Shown in pieces: positions 9,915 through 18,219 of a DNA stretch of 38,437 bases. A program made the position numbers and the translations under genes. Under the pieces are notes generated by a model. The model did no database searches, had not been told where the DNA came from, and worked only from the letters and a program-made list of their open reading frames with translations. The DNA comes from Novosphingobium pokkalii (lineage in GTDB: Bacteria > Pseudomonadota > Alphaproteobacteria > Sphingomonadales > Sphingomonadaceae). The stretch spans positions 60,332 to 98,768 of the forward strand of contig NZ_BMZP01000018.1 in NCBI RefSeq assembly GCF_014652855.1, read 5' to 3'. The number at the start of each line of letters is the position of its first letter. The stretch's first letter is position 1.

Positions 9915-11054
9915 GTGATAGATGCGGTCGGCGATCTTGAACGTGAAAAGCATCTCAGAAGGGCACCCGCTCATCTGCCGGCGAGCCTTGGCAATGTCGT
10001 GGAATATCGGAAATCCGGCCTCAGCCTGAACCATATCGTCGGGTGCCCACTCGATTGCGGCTACTGCGTGCGGCACCTGTTCGACAACTTCGAGATGAAG
10101 CGCCCTCACCTCGTGATGGATGATGAACAGGCCGTGGCAGCGTTGATCGCGCATTGGGCCTTCGTTCCCCACGTCACACCCGTCCAGATCTTTAATCGCG
10201 CGACCGATCCGTTTCTGCCTCTCGTGAAGCAGCACATGCTGCACTCCCTTGAACTGCTCGATGGGCACGGGCTCAGAAATCACGTTCTCGTCATCACCCG
10301 ATGGAAGGTCACGCCAAAGGATGTCGAACGCCTGGAGCGCCTGCGGCATCTCAAGGTCACGGTTCTTGTGACCTGGTCTGGCATCGCGGACCCCCGTCTC
10401 GAACCGGTTGACAGCATGATCGCGGAAAGGTCGCTCGAGGTGCTGGCCGAACATGCCAGACGGACGAAGAGGATACTCTACTGGCGTCCCATCATAGCGG
10501 GCGTGAACGACACGAACGAATGCATCGACAGGGCAGGCGCGCTGTCGCGGCTGGCCGACGCCACCGTCTTCACCGGCCTATTCCACCGCGAGCAGATCCG
10601 CGCCCACTTCCGCTCCGCCGGCGTCGAGGATCTCTATCATGACGTGCCCAGGCGCAAAATCCTCCCGCGCGAGGTCGAGCAGCACGTCCTGCGCCGCTAC
10701 TCCGGCGCGCCGATCTTCCGCAAGACCTCTTGCGGCATCGCCTACGCCTACGGAGAAGCCGATTACAACGGCCATTACGGTATCCGGGAGATATGCGACA
10801 TCTGCCCGTCGGGCCAGATCGAGCTCTGCGCAGCGGGGCATAGGACGCCCTCACCCGACCGGCTGTCTTCACTCGCCCAGATGGTTGGCCTGGCCCCCGA
10901 GCGGATTGAAATCGCTGCAGGGAAGGTGATTGTTGAGGACAGCACCGAGCAGCAGCGCTACTTCATACAGCATTCACTGGGCTTCCAGGTGCATGATCGT
11001 GCTCAGCCGCATCTGCCGGAACGCCACGGCCGTGCCGAGGAGGGCTGGAATTGA
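9915..11054 (+). CDS. Radical SAM protein (SplB/COG1533-like) with C-terminal cysteine cluster
   Basis: 379 residues from a GTG at 9915, preceded at 5 bases by GGGGAGGAAG. The radical SAM cluster motif is C44-PLD-C48-GY-C51. 'NRATDPFLPLV' (94-104), a Lys/Arg/Asp-rich strand region and 'EPVDSMIAERSLEVL' match the layout of spore photoproduct lyase-like COG1533 proteins. Four further cysteines, C273, C294, C297 and C305, probably bind an auxiliary iron-sulfur cluster. Its TGA overlaps the TTG of the exonuclease gene (TTGA), so translation is coupled. The substrate is unknown; nucleic acid or a nucleotide is inferred from the partners. Family level is fairly sure, function is not. Confidence 0.8.
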   Translation: MIDAVGDLEREKHLRRAPAHLPASLGNVVEYRKSGLSLNHIVGCPLDCGYCVRHLFDNFEMKRPHLVMDDEQAVAALIAHWAFVPHVTPVQIFNRATDPFLPLVKQHMLHSLELLDGHGLRNHVLVITRWKVTPKDVERLERLRHLKVTVLVTWSGIADPRLEPVDSMIAERSLEVLAEHARRTKRILYWRPIIAGVNDTNECIDRAGALSRLADATVFTGLFHREQIRAHFRSAGVEDLYHDVPRRKILPREVEQHVLRRYSGAPIFRKTSCGIAYAYGEADYNGHYGIREICDICPSGQIELCAAGHRTPSPDRLSSLAQMVGLAPERIEIAAGKVIVEDSTEQQRYFIQHSLGFQVHDRAQPHLPERHGRAEEGWN

Positions 11055-11632
11055 GCGAGAAGATGTGGGCTGTCGATGTCGAAGGCAGCGGAAAGTCACC
11101 GCCTGAGATCGTCGAACTAGCGATCGCCGAGATGGAGGGGCTGACCCTGACCGGGCGCAGCAAGCATTGGCGCTTCAGGCCAAAGAACGGAATCTCTCCC
11201 ATTGCGGCCCGCATCCACGGGATCTGGGACGAGGATGTGGCCGATGCGCCCGATCTCGAGGACGTGGTCGATGATGTGCTGCTGTGGCTCGAGGACAAGG
11301 CGATCGTCGGCCATAACGTGAAGGTCGAGGTCGACATCCTCAGCCAGGTTCTTGAAGGGTGGGAGCCCGTAGCGGCCTATGACACCTTGAAGATCGCGCG
11401 ACGCCTTCTCCCCGCCGAGGAGAAGCACGGGCTGGAGCACCTCGGCTCCAAGTTGGACCTAAGCCGTCAGGCCGAGGAGATCACCGGCGGGAAAGCCCAC
11501 TCAGCCCCCTTCGACGCAGTGTTGTCAGCTCTCCTTCTGGACCACATGCTACGCGACCGGTCAGAGGATGACCGGCGTGCGATCCTTACCGATGCGGACA
11601 TCCTCGGCAGCGCGCAGGGTTCACTCCTGTGA
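11051..11632 (+). CDS. DnaQ-like 3'-5' exonuclease (DEDDh family)
   Basis: 193 residues from a TTG at 11051 that overlaps the preceding stop. The DxE motif is D9-V-E11, 'GHNVKVEVD' (87-95) is the second motif, and H150-SAPF-D155 is the third (H-x4-D of DEDDh enzymes). In this fold two metal ions bound by the acidic residues cleave nucleotides from 3' ends. The position usually held by Asp five residues after the motif-II His is Glu93 here, with Asp95 two residues later, so activity may be altered. The gene is locked between radical SAM and P-loop genes by 4-bp overlaps at both ends, which argues for a shared pathway or complex. Family assignment is solid; substrate unknown. Confidence 0.85.
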   Translation: MSEKMWAVDVEGSGKSPPEIVELAIAEMEGLTLTGRSKHWRFRPKNGISPIAARIHGIWDEDVADAPDLEDVVDDVLLWLEDKAIVGHNVKVEVDILSQVLEGWEPVAAYDTLKIARRLLPAEEKHGLEHLGSKLDLSRQAEEITGGKAHSAPFDAVLSALLLDHMLRDRSEDDRRAILTDADILGSAQGSLL

Positions 11633-12219
11633 GCCGGCCACCATTCCGCATCGCGGTCGCAGGTACACATTCCACCGGCAAGACGACGTTCCTCACACGA
11701 CTGAAGGAGTTGTTCGAGCAGCGCGGGCTTGCCGTGGCCTACGTCCACGACAGTGCAGTCAATGCCCAGGAGAAGGGCTTTCCCATCCTTGCACATCACA
11801 CCTTCGAAAGCACGGCCTGGCTGATGGCGAGGGCAATCGAGCTGGAAACCGAGGCCACCATCGCGGCAGACGTCGTCCTCGTCGACCGGCCCGTCGCCGA
11901 CGCTCTCGGATACCTTCTGGCCGCACTGCGGCACACCAATAGGTCGATTGCCCCTGCCCGCGCCGAGGCTCTGGAGCGGATCTGCGAAGCCTGGGCGCCC
12001 GAATACGACCTCTCTTTCCTGACGGTCCTCGATCCGTCAGTCGAGCTCGGCGCGGGGCGTGACGGGGATGCGCTTTTCCGCGCAAGGGCTGCCGAGGAGG
12101 TGACCCGTGTGGTCAACAGGTTCATGCCCGGCCGCCACCTTCTTTGCCATGGCGGCGCGGATGCAGCCCTGGCGCTCGCCATCACCGCGTTCGAAGACTA
12201 CGAACCCGAAGCCTCATGA
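11629..12219 (+). CDS. P-loop ATPase/kinase (AAA_28 / NadR-like)
   Basis: 196 residues from a GTG at 11629 (GTGA overlap with the previous stop). Walker A is GTHSTGKTT (12-20) and 'VVLVDRPVADALGY' supplies a DR motif as in nucleotide and nucleoside kinases and AAA_28 proteins. The protein is a single small domain, consistent with phosphoryl transfer to a small molecule or nucleotide, but no substrate motif is recognisable. It overlaps the next gene through ATGA. Position 3 of the four-gene coupled set suggests that it acts with the radical SAM enzyme and the reductase. It could instead be a regulatory ATPase. Confidence 0.75.
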   Translation: MSRPPFRIAVAGTHSTGKTTFLTRLKELFEQRGLAVAYVHDSAVNAQEKGFPILAHHTFESTAWLMARAIELETEATIAADVVLVDRPVADALGYLLAALRHTNRSIAPARAEALERICEAWAPEYDLSFLTVLDPSVELGAGRDGDALFRARAAEEVTRVVNRFMPGRHLLCHGGADAALALAITAFEDYEPEAS

Positions 12220-13163
12220 TGGACCTCGAGCAGATCGACCCCGCCAGGACCGCCGAACACCGGGCGATCGGCTTGGCGGGCGAGCGCCGCATCGGCCTCG
12301 GCTGCATGGCGCTGACCGGGATCTACGGCTCCGTTAGCCGTGAGCAAGCCATCGCGACGATCATCGCAGCCCTGGATCATGGCGTGACGCTGTTCGACAC
12401 GGCCCCGCTGTATGGCAACGGGGCGAACGAGACGTTGCTGGGCGACGTGCTGCGCGGCCGCCCCGATGCGACCATCGTCACCAAGTTCGGCCTCTATGCC
12501 GACGCTGGTGGCAGTCTACATCGCAACAGTCGGCCAGAGATGATCAGGCAGTCGGTCGAGGCCTCGCTCACGCGCCTGAGACGCGATCGCATCGACCTGC
12601 TGCTCCAGCATCGCGCCGATCCCGAGACGCCTGACGACGACGTTCAGGGCTGCATCGAGGATCTGATCTCCGCGGGCAAGGTTGTCGAGTTCGGAATCTC
12701 CGGCGTTTCTGCCGAACAGATCGCACGGTGGCCGATGTCATGCGCTCTCGGCGCAGTGCAGAACGAACTTTCCCTGGCAACCGGCCCGAAGATCGAGGAA
12801 ATCGCTGCCGCCGCGACGCGGGGCGCGTGCTTCATGGCATTCTCTCCACTGGGGCGGGGTATCCTGACAGGCTCAAAGCCGTCACAACCAGATGACCTTA
12901 GGACATCGATGGCAGCTTTCGCGCAGATCTTTGCGAGCGGACGCGCGCACGGCGGTAGTCCTAATCCCGGTACGAAAGCCGGGGAGCAGGCCTCCGCTTC
13001 CCGGGCGTTGGCCTGGGTTCTTGCTCAGGGCGCCAATGTCGTGGCGATTCCCGGCTGTCGATCGCCGGGCCACGTCTCAGCGATTTTCAATGATGCCAAT
13101 GGCTTTCCGGCCCTTCACGCCACTGTGTCACAAGGCAAGATCGCGCAGGACGCTTCAGGCTGA
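12216..13163 (+). CDS. Aldo/keto reductase
   Basis: 315 residues from the ATG at 12216, which overlaps the upstream TGA (ATGA); an in-frame upstream ATG at 12144 would lie inside the previous gene. The AKR catalytic tetrad is visible: D61 in 'LFDTAPLYG', Y66, K90 in 'IVTKFG' and H132 in 'LLLQHRADP'. 'VEFGISGVSAEQI' and 'FSPLGRGILTG' are standard AKR (beta/alpha)8 motifs, and 'IPGCRSPGHV' near the C-terminus fits the NADPH 2'-phosphate site. The family reduces carbonyls with NADPH. As the last gene of a tightly coupled operon it is unlikely to be a housekeeping enzyme here. The natural substrate cannot be told. Confidence 0.88.
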   Translation: MMDLEQIDPARTAEHRAIGLAGERRIGLGCMALTGIYGSVSREQAIATIIAALDHGVTLFDTAPLYGNGANETLLGDVLRGRPDATIVTKFGLYADAGGSLHRNSRPEMIRQSVEASLTRLRRDRIDLLLQHRADPETPDDDVQGCIEDLISAGKVVEFGISGVSAEQIARWPMSCALGAVQNELSLATGPKIEEIAAAATRGACFMAFSPLGRGILTGSKPSQPDDLRTSMAAFAQIFASGRAHGGSPNPGTKAGEQASASRALAWVLAQGANVVAIPGCRSPGHVSAIFNDANGFPALHATVSQGKIAQDASG

Positions 13164-13741
13164 AGCTGCCCCGACCTGCTGTAGGCATCCGCCGAAGGCC
13201 GCAGCGTGTTTCCATCAGGCGGCGATTGCGCGCTGATTGGCGCACCAGTTCCAGGGCAGCTGGACGTCGAGTCGGTTGACCGGATGCTCTGCGATGCGCG
13301 CGAGCGCATCGGCGAGCGATGCCTGCGGATCGACGTCGTTGAGGCGGCAGGTCTCCGCTTCCGGCGACAGCCGACCAGGTATTGCCATTCTCCTGTGGCG
13401 GCGCGAACGTCCGGATCTGACGGGAGCCGCCGATCGAGCATCGTAAAGCCGCCTTTCTGCAGCCGCCCTCATTGCGGTCGCCCCCGCGTCGATGACCGAT
13501 GCCTGGAAGCGGGCGGTCAGTGCAGACATCTACGGTTTGAGCGGCGGCCTTCACGCGGCTCGTCGAACGTGCATTCGAGGGCGGCATGGCGACAGGCAGG
13601 CAGCTTTCCTGACCGATCGCGCCATCGCTGGCGAAGTCGAGTGATCGCCGGATTTTCCACGCATCTCGGATCGATCCGGTGTGGCGGCTCTCATACAACG
13701 CAGCTATCACGGCAGCGACGCCGACCGGCGAAGGGAAAGAC
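13164..13741. other. Gene-poor junction with IS66 remnant
   Basis: Between the aldo/keto reductase and the next membrane protein gene only the IS66 remnant can be supported. The rest (about 13400-13740) has several overlapping open frames with no recognisable domain and no ribosome binding sites, and looks like rearranged or degenerate DNA. A purine-rich GAAGGGAAA near 13729-13737 serves the following gene. Confidence 0.5.
13215..13400 (-). pseudogene. IS66-family transposase (TnpC) C-terminal remnant
   Basis: On the minus strand, 13218-13355 encodes 'ETCRLNDVDPQASLADAL' followed by 'RIAEHPVNRLDVQLPWNW', the characteristic C-terminal end of IS66 transposases, with a stop at 13215. Immediately upstream (about 13365-13395) another frame gives 'WQYLVGC', reminiscent of the preceding family segment but shifted and shortened. 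No DDE catalytic core, no accessory tnpA/tnpB genes and no terminal repeats are visible. It is a decayed fragment showing past IS activity within the island. Confidence 0.7.
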
Positions 13742-14497
13742 ATGCAGACGCGCTTGATCGAGGTGGTGCCGGACATGGAGAGCTGGCCCGCCTGGGGTGC
13801 TAGGCTCATACGGAAGAACCCGGCGAAGACGATCGCGCTGGCGAGCGCAACTCCCATCGTCGCGGTCGCGGCGATTCCGACCGCGGCGACGCTGACCGGC
13901 GTTGCCGTCGTCAGTGTCATCGCGGACCTGTGGCTGAGCGACGAGAAGATCAAGCGGGTCCAGATTAAGGACGCGCTCGCCCTGCGCGATCCCAACGGGG
14001 ATGCTCCGGAGACCAACCGCATATATGCCTTCCATCCGGACCGATCGCGCGAGACGCTCGTCATCCAGGCCGCCTCGTTCCACAGCCAGATCATCGGCGA
14101 GCAGATCGCGCATTTGGTGGCCTTCATCCGCAGCACCGTCGCCGCCCGGGAGATCAAGATCTCGGTCTTCTCGGAGAACGGCGCTACGGTGGCGGTCACC
14201 GGGCCCGTGCAGGCCGAGGATCTCAACATCAAAGCTCATGCCGGATCGGCCCGGCATCACTCGGTCGAACTGCGCTACGACGAGCCCGAGATCGTGCCGA
14301 GCAACGGACTGCCCTTCTGGATGAAGGCCTTCCCGGAGGTGGTCGCGGCCTTCTATGGCGCCACCAAGGGATCGGTGAACAGAAGCGTGCTGATTGACAC
14401 CAGCTTCGGGCTCAGCGCCTCGCTGGCCAAGTCGGCCGGCATCGACACCAACTGGCTGGGGCGGCAACGGTTCGCCATCGACGCGAAGTTCGGGTGA
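13742..14497 (+). CDS. Membrane-anchored protein of unknown function
   Basis: 251 residues from the ATG at 13742, chosen because GAAGGGAAA lies just upstream; a longer frame from 13679 lacks this. One long hydrophobic stretch rich in Ala, Val, Thr and Ile spans about residues 31-62 and is probably one or two membrane segments. The rest is soluble mixed alpha/beta with no motif I know. It lies about 100 bp upstream of the DUF3644 gene on the same strand and could be its membrane partner; that pairing is inference from position. I do not recognise the family. Confidence 0.6.
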   Translation: MQTRLIEVVPDMESWPAWGARLIRKNPAKTIALASATPIVAVAAIPTAATLTGVAVVSVIADLWLSDEKIKRVQIKDALALRDPNGDAPETNRIYAFHPDRSRETLVIQAASFHSQIIGEQIAHLVAFIRSTVAAREIKISVFSENGATVAVTGPVQAEDLNIKAHAGSARHHSVELRYDEPEIVPSNGLPFWMKAFPEVVAAFYGATKGSVNRSVLIDTSFGLSASLAKSAGIDTNWLGRQRFAIDAKFG

Positions 14498-14595
14498 TTC
14501 CGCCGGCATAGCGGATGGCGGGACCGTTCGATCTGCGGCATCCCAGCCCAAACATTCCGGGTCGCCCCGCGATGATGCAATGCTATCCTTCTCTC

Positions 14596-15810
14596 ATGGG
14601 CCAGAAACCGAGACGCAACCCCGCCAACAAGCTCGACCGCTGGGAGATCGCCCTGATCAAGCGGATGATCGCATCGACCAGCCTCAACGATCAGGACATT
14701 CTGGCCTACTTCACGCGGCCTACACGCAGCATCAATCACGCCCGAATCGCGGAGATCCGAGGCCAAACCAAGCACCGGAGCGTGACCACGGCGAGCCAGG
14801 CGGAGCTCGATGCCTTCCTCGCCGCATGGCCGCAGATCGATCTCACGACCGGCCTCCACCTGCGCGGAGACGAACTTCTGGTGAAGGCGCGTGAGGCGAT
14901 GCTTCACGCCGTGCAGGGGTTCAACAATCCCCGCGCGCACTTCAAGAGTGAGACGTTCATCGTCGTCGCCGTGATCGCGTTCACCTATCTGCTGCATTGG
15001 CACTATCGTCGCAACGGCGTGGACATCCGCTACAAGCGCATGGTTGACGGCGTGGAGACGGTGCTGAAGACGCGCCACGGCGCCGACAAGCACTGGGAAC
15101 TCGAAGCATGTCTCGACTACGGCGACTGCCCCCTCGACGGCGGCACCGTCACCAACCTACGCTTTCTGATCGCGATCCGGCACGAGATCGAGCATCAGCT
15201 CACCACGCGTATCGATGATGCGATCTCCGCCAAGCTCCAAGCCTGCTGCCTGAACTTCAACCGGGCGATCAAGGATATCGCCGGCGCGCAGCATGGCCTA
15301 GATCGCGATCTCGGTCTCGCACTGCAGTTCAGCGGGATCGAGCGTGACCAAAGGGACCTGCTGCTGTCCGACACTGACATGCCGGCCCACATCCAGGCCG
15401 CGCATACGGCCTTTGAAGACGGTCTGACCGATGAGATGATGACCAATCCGCGCTATTCCTATCGAGTAGCCTACATCGAGCAGGTGGTGAACTCGCGAGG
15501 GAAGGCGGATCAGGTCGTCGAGTTTTTGAGATCAGGAACCGAGAAGGGCGACCATGTCCGGCTGGCGTTGAAGGAGGTCGAGAAGCCCAAGCTCAAGCCG
15601 GGCCAGATCGTCGACCTGATGATCGCCGAAGGCTTCCCGCGGTTCACTATCTACCACCACACCCAGCTCTGGAAGGATGCCGACGCCAAGGCTCCGGGCA
15701 AGGCGTTCGGCACCACGCTCGCCGATGGTGCATGGTACTGGTATCCATCCTGGGTCGATCAGGTGCGCGCCCACGTTCAGGCTCACCCAGAACTCTATGG
15801 TCGCGCCTGA
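14596..15810 (+). CDS. DUF3644 domain protein
   Basis: 404 residues from ATG 14596 ('MGQKPRRNPANKLDRWE'); the frame stays open upstream to ATGs at 14572 and 14515, and no start has a clear ribosome binding site, so the N-terminus is uncertain. Family marks are 'NDQDILAYFTRPTR' (about 31-45), 'HAVQGFNNPRAHFKSE', 'YLLHWHYRR' and 'RFLIAIRHEIEHQL', the last being the conserved Arg-His-Glu-Ile-Glu-His core of DUF3644. The histidine-rich core suggests a HEPN-like or other nuclease fold, but no function is established to my knowledge. Members are frequent in islands, and the neighbours here are a caspase and large NTPases, so a defence role is a reasonable guess. Confidence 0.8.
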   Translation: MGQKPRRNPANKLDRWEIALIKRMIASTSLNDQDILAYFTRPTRSINHARIAEIRGQTKHRSVTTASQAELDAFLAAWPQIDLTTGLHLRGDELLVKAREAMLHAVQGFNNPRAHFKSETFIVVAVIAFTYLLHWHYRRNGVDIRYKRMVDGVETVLKTRHGADKHWELEACLDYGDCPLDGGTVTNLRFLIAIRHEIEHQLTTRIDDAISAKLQACCLNFNRAIKDIAGAQHGLDRDLGLALQFSGIERDQRDLLLSDTDMPAHIQAAHTAFEDGLTDEMMTNPRYSYRVAYIEQVVNSRGKADQVVEFLRSGTEKGDHVRLALKEVEKPKLKPGQIVDLMIAEGFPRFTIYHHTQLWKDADAKAPGKAFGTTLADGAWYWYPSWVDQVRAHVQAHPELYGRA

Positions 15811-15841
15811 AACTCGAAAACTTGAACGGACAAGATCGACC

Positions 15842-16170
15842 ATGCCTCCATTGATCGTGAATCGACCCGACGCCCCGCAGGCCGAGCTCAGCCTCGCGGA
15901 GATCATGCGCCTGATCGAGCGCACGGCGCGGTACGTTTCGACCACAGCCGGTCGTTCACATCGACCATCGAGAACGTCTGCTCTTACCAGAATCTGCCGA
16001 TGGGATGTCCAGACGCGAACGTCCGCTAAGGCGACAGGGATAAGGATGGGCTCGCTTTTCGCGGTCGCAGCTTCTCGGACGATCTGATTGAGGTGCACCG
16101 CTCCGACGAACTGTCGGTGCCAAAGACGCTGAAGCCGGGGATCGACGAAGGCGCGCTGACGCTGGTCTGA
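15842..16170 (+). pseudogene. Degenerate gene with frameshift and in-frame stop, unknown family
   Basis: An ATG at 15842 opens a frame that reads 'MPPLIVNRPDAPQAELSLAE' then 'IMRLIERTARYV'. After about base 15935 the plausible protein continues in another frame ('FDHSRSFTSTIENVCSYQN', ending TAA 16027-16029). In that same frame beyond the stop it reads 'DKDGLAFRGRSFSDDLIEV' then 'HRSDELSVPKTLKPGIDEG', ending TGA 16168-16170. Joined, these look like one small protein of about 110 residues broken by a frameshift and a stop. I do not recognise it. It ends 4 bp from the convergent end of the caspase gene. Sequencing error is an alternative to decay. Confidence 0.4.
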
Positions 16171-16173
16171 AGG

Positions 16174-17625
16174 CTATGTTGGCACTCGGCAGGACCAGCC
16201 ATAAGGGAATCTGACGCTCGCAACACCCTTGGCAGGCTTGCCGTAGCTGAAGGTGAGCAACCGGCGCGGAATCACCAGCTGACGCGCAATCCGGTCCTCG
16301 AAATCGTCGCGATCCAACGTGCGGTGCACGATCTTATCGCCTTCTTCAAAATCGGCGTCGACCGAACCGAGCACGTTGGCACCTCCAACGAAAATCTTCT
16401 TTACCGCATTGTCAGCCGTGGCGTCGAGCGTCACATCGACGGCGGTCGGCTGTTCCTTGCCCGGCAACACATAGAAGCGCCTGATTTCGGGCAGGAGGCA
16501 GCGCGAGATGAAGGCAAAGCTGTCCGCGAACTCCTTGTGCTTCTGCAGCGCGAAAACCTCGTTGAACTTGTCGTCCTTCGGATCGTCGCGAACCTCACCG
16601 GCACTATCAAAGAATATCTCGAAGAGCATGCCGTCGAGCAAGGCCTTGCGCTTGGCGGCCGGCACAGCGGTCGTGCGATCGGCGAATGCGTTAATGAACC
16701 CAACCGCGGAATTCGAATGGCCGCACGCCGACTGATAGATATTACGGCCGAGGACGAACAGAGAGTCGGTGGCGAACTTCGCCAGCACCGGCCCCTTCAG
16801 GGTGTCGATCGTCGGGTTCTGGGTGGGCCAAGTGAGCGACTTCAGCTTTTTAATGGCTTTGTGCGAGGTGCGCGCCTCGTCGAGCACGAACAGAGCGTCG
16901 CTCAGTGCGGTCGGACCATACTCGGTGATCCGCTTCGCTATGCCGAGGTTGAAATAGAACTCACCGGCGAGCGATGTGTGCTCCCAAGATATCTGTTTGC
17001 CGCTGGTGGTCGCGCTGAGCGTATTGCGCACGCGCTTGAACATCGCTTCGATCGAGCAGTCCTGCGCGTCGATATGCTCGAGAAGGGCTGCGGTATAGGC
17101 ACCATTGCGGCCCTTGCCATCGTCGGCAAACTGGCCGGGCGAAGTCGAAAAGGCGATGATGGTGCCGCGTGGCGCGTAGACGGCGGCAAGCCCCCTAGCC
17201 ACGCCGCGGTGCCAGCTCCGTTCGAACGGATTGTCGCGACAGGCGTCTAGGATGATGATGTTTGTGGAGGTGTCGGACTTCTCCATCTGGGCGATCACGC
17301 GATTTAGGCAGAGCGAAGTGTGCTTGGCCTCGATTTCGTCCTCGACCTCGGTGTCGACGGCCGCCAGATAATTGTCTCCGTCGATCTGAAAACCATGCCC
17401 CGCAAAAAAGAACAGCCCGACGTCCTGGTCGACGAGCGCGGCTTTGAAATCCTTCAAAGCCTTGTCCATCTGCCGATGGGTGGCATCGTTCAGAAGCGTG
17501 ACATCGAACCCGCAGCGATCGAGCACCTCCGCGACATCCTTAGCGTCATGACCCGGATTCTTGAGCTTGCTGGCATGGGTGTATTTCGCGTTGCCGATGA
17601 CGAGGGCGGAGAGGGATCGGGACAT
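16174..17625 (-). CDS. Caspase-like (peptidase C14) protein
   Basis: 483 residues from the ATG at 17625 ('MSRSLSALVIGNAKY'), chosen over an in-frame ATG at 17721 because caspase domains start directly with this strand. The catalytic dyad is His77 in 'LFFFAGHGFQ' and Cys129 in 'IIILDACRDNPF'. 'GTIIAFSTSPGQFADDG' and 'NGAYTAALLEHI' are also typical of bacterial C14 proteins. The domain ends near residue 245; about 240 C-terminal residues follow with no domain I recognise and may be the sensor or regulatory part. Bacterial caspases act as cysteine proteases, and several are effectors of abortive-infection systems. It converges on the DUF3644 block and is not in an obvious operon. Confidence 0.88.
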   Translation of the reverse strand: MSRSLSALVIGNAKYTHASKLKNPGHDAKDVAEVLDRCGFDVTLLNDATHRQMDKALKDFKAALVDQDVGLFFFAGHGFQIDGDNYLAAVDTEVEDEIEAKHTSLCLNRVIAQMEKSDTSTNIIILDACRDNPFERSWHRGVARGLAAVYAPRGTIIAFSTSPGQFADDGKGRNGAYTAALLEHIDAQDCSIEAMFKRVRNTLSATTSGKQISWEHTSLAGEFYFNLGIAKRITEYGPTALSDALFVLDEARTSHKAIKKLKSLTWPTQNPTIDTLKGPVLAKFATDSLFVLGRNIYQSACGHSNSAVGFINAFADRTTAVPAAKRKALLDGMLFEIFFDSAGEVRDDPKDDKFNEVFALQKHKEFADSFAFISRCLLPEIRRFYVLPGKEQPTAVDVTLDATADNAVKKIFVGGANVLGSVDADFEEGDKIVHRTLDRDDFEDRIARQLVIPRRLLTFSYGKPAKGVASVRFPYGWSCRVPT

Positions 17626-18219
17626 CTGACCTGGCGGCTGGCAAGCGGAACAATGCTGACTATCATTGCCCAGTTCGACCCGAGCCACCACCAATATAGG
17701 TATCGCCGCACCTTCCATCAAGCGCTTGGTAAAATGTCATGTAAGACGCCGAACGGCGCATGAGTCAATTCTAAGAGAAGGAGCTTAAACGGGTCCCCAT
17801 ATGACTGGTTTCAAGCTACTCGGGTGATGCCAACGGCGACGCCAATCGGCAGGAAAGTTCCAAGATACGGCGTTCCGCTTCCGGCAGCAGGCGACCAGAG
17901 TCGGTCCTTCGCCTATGAACCGAGAAAGGTCCGGCCCCGCCAAAGGCGGCCAATCATGCTGGTCGGTGCGGATCATTGGTAAGGCGCCCAACTAACGCCG
18001 TTGCCGGCGCCGACGCCGCTTCCCAGCTGCTACCTATCCGCTTTATGCCGCCGCTCGGATAGGCTGGCCTGGCGTGGGCCGGTGGAAAGTGGAATAGCCG
18101 CTTTCGGGCACCCTCGACAGGCTATGGACACGGGCGACGGTTCCGGTTCAAATGCCGCGATGCTGACGAACCTCTTCAGACTGGATGGCACGCCCAAAGT
18201 GCATCAGCAGGAAGAGGCG
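17626..18219. other. Intergenic region between caspase gene and channel gene
   Basis: About 590 bases with no gene I can support. A minus-strand frame at 17785-17991 (68 codons) and the upstream extension of the channel frame (to 18001) have no ribosome binding site or recognisable motif. The caspase promoter and the promoter of the channel-nucleotidyltransferase pair must lie here. I see no clear near-consensus promoter or repeat. Confidence 0.45.

Noticed and set aside
13087..14232. A 381-codon minus-strand frame across the IS66 remnant and the membrane protein gene
   Set aside because: No domain; it overlaps the better supported plus-strand gene at 13742.
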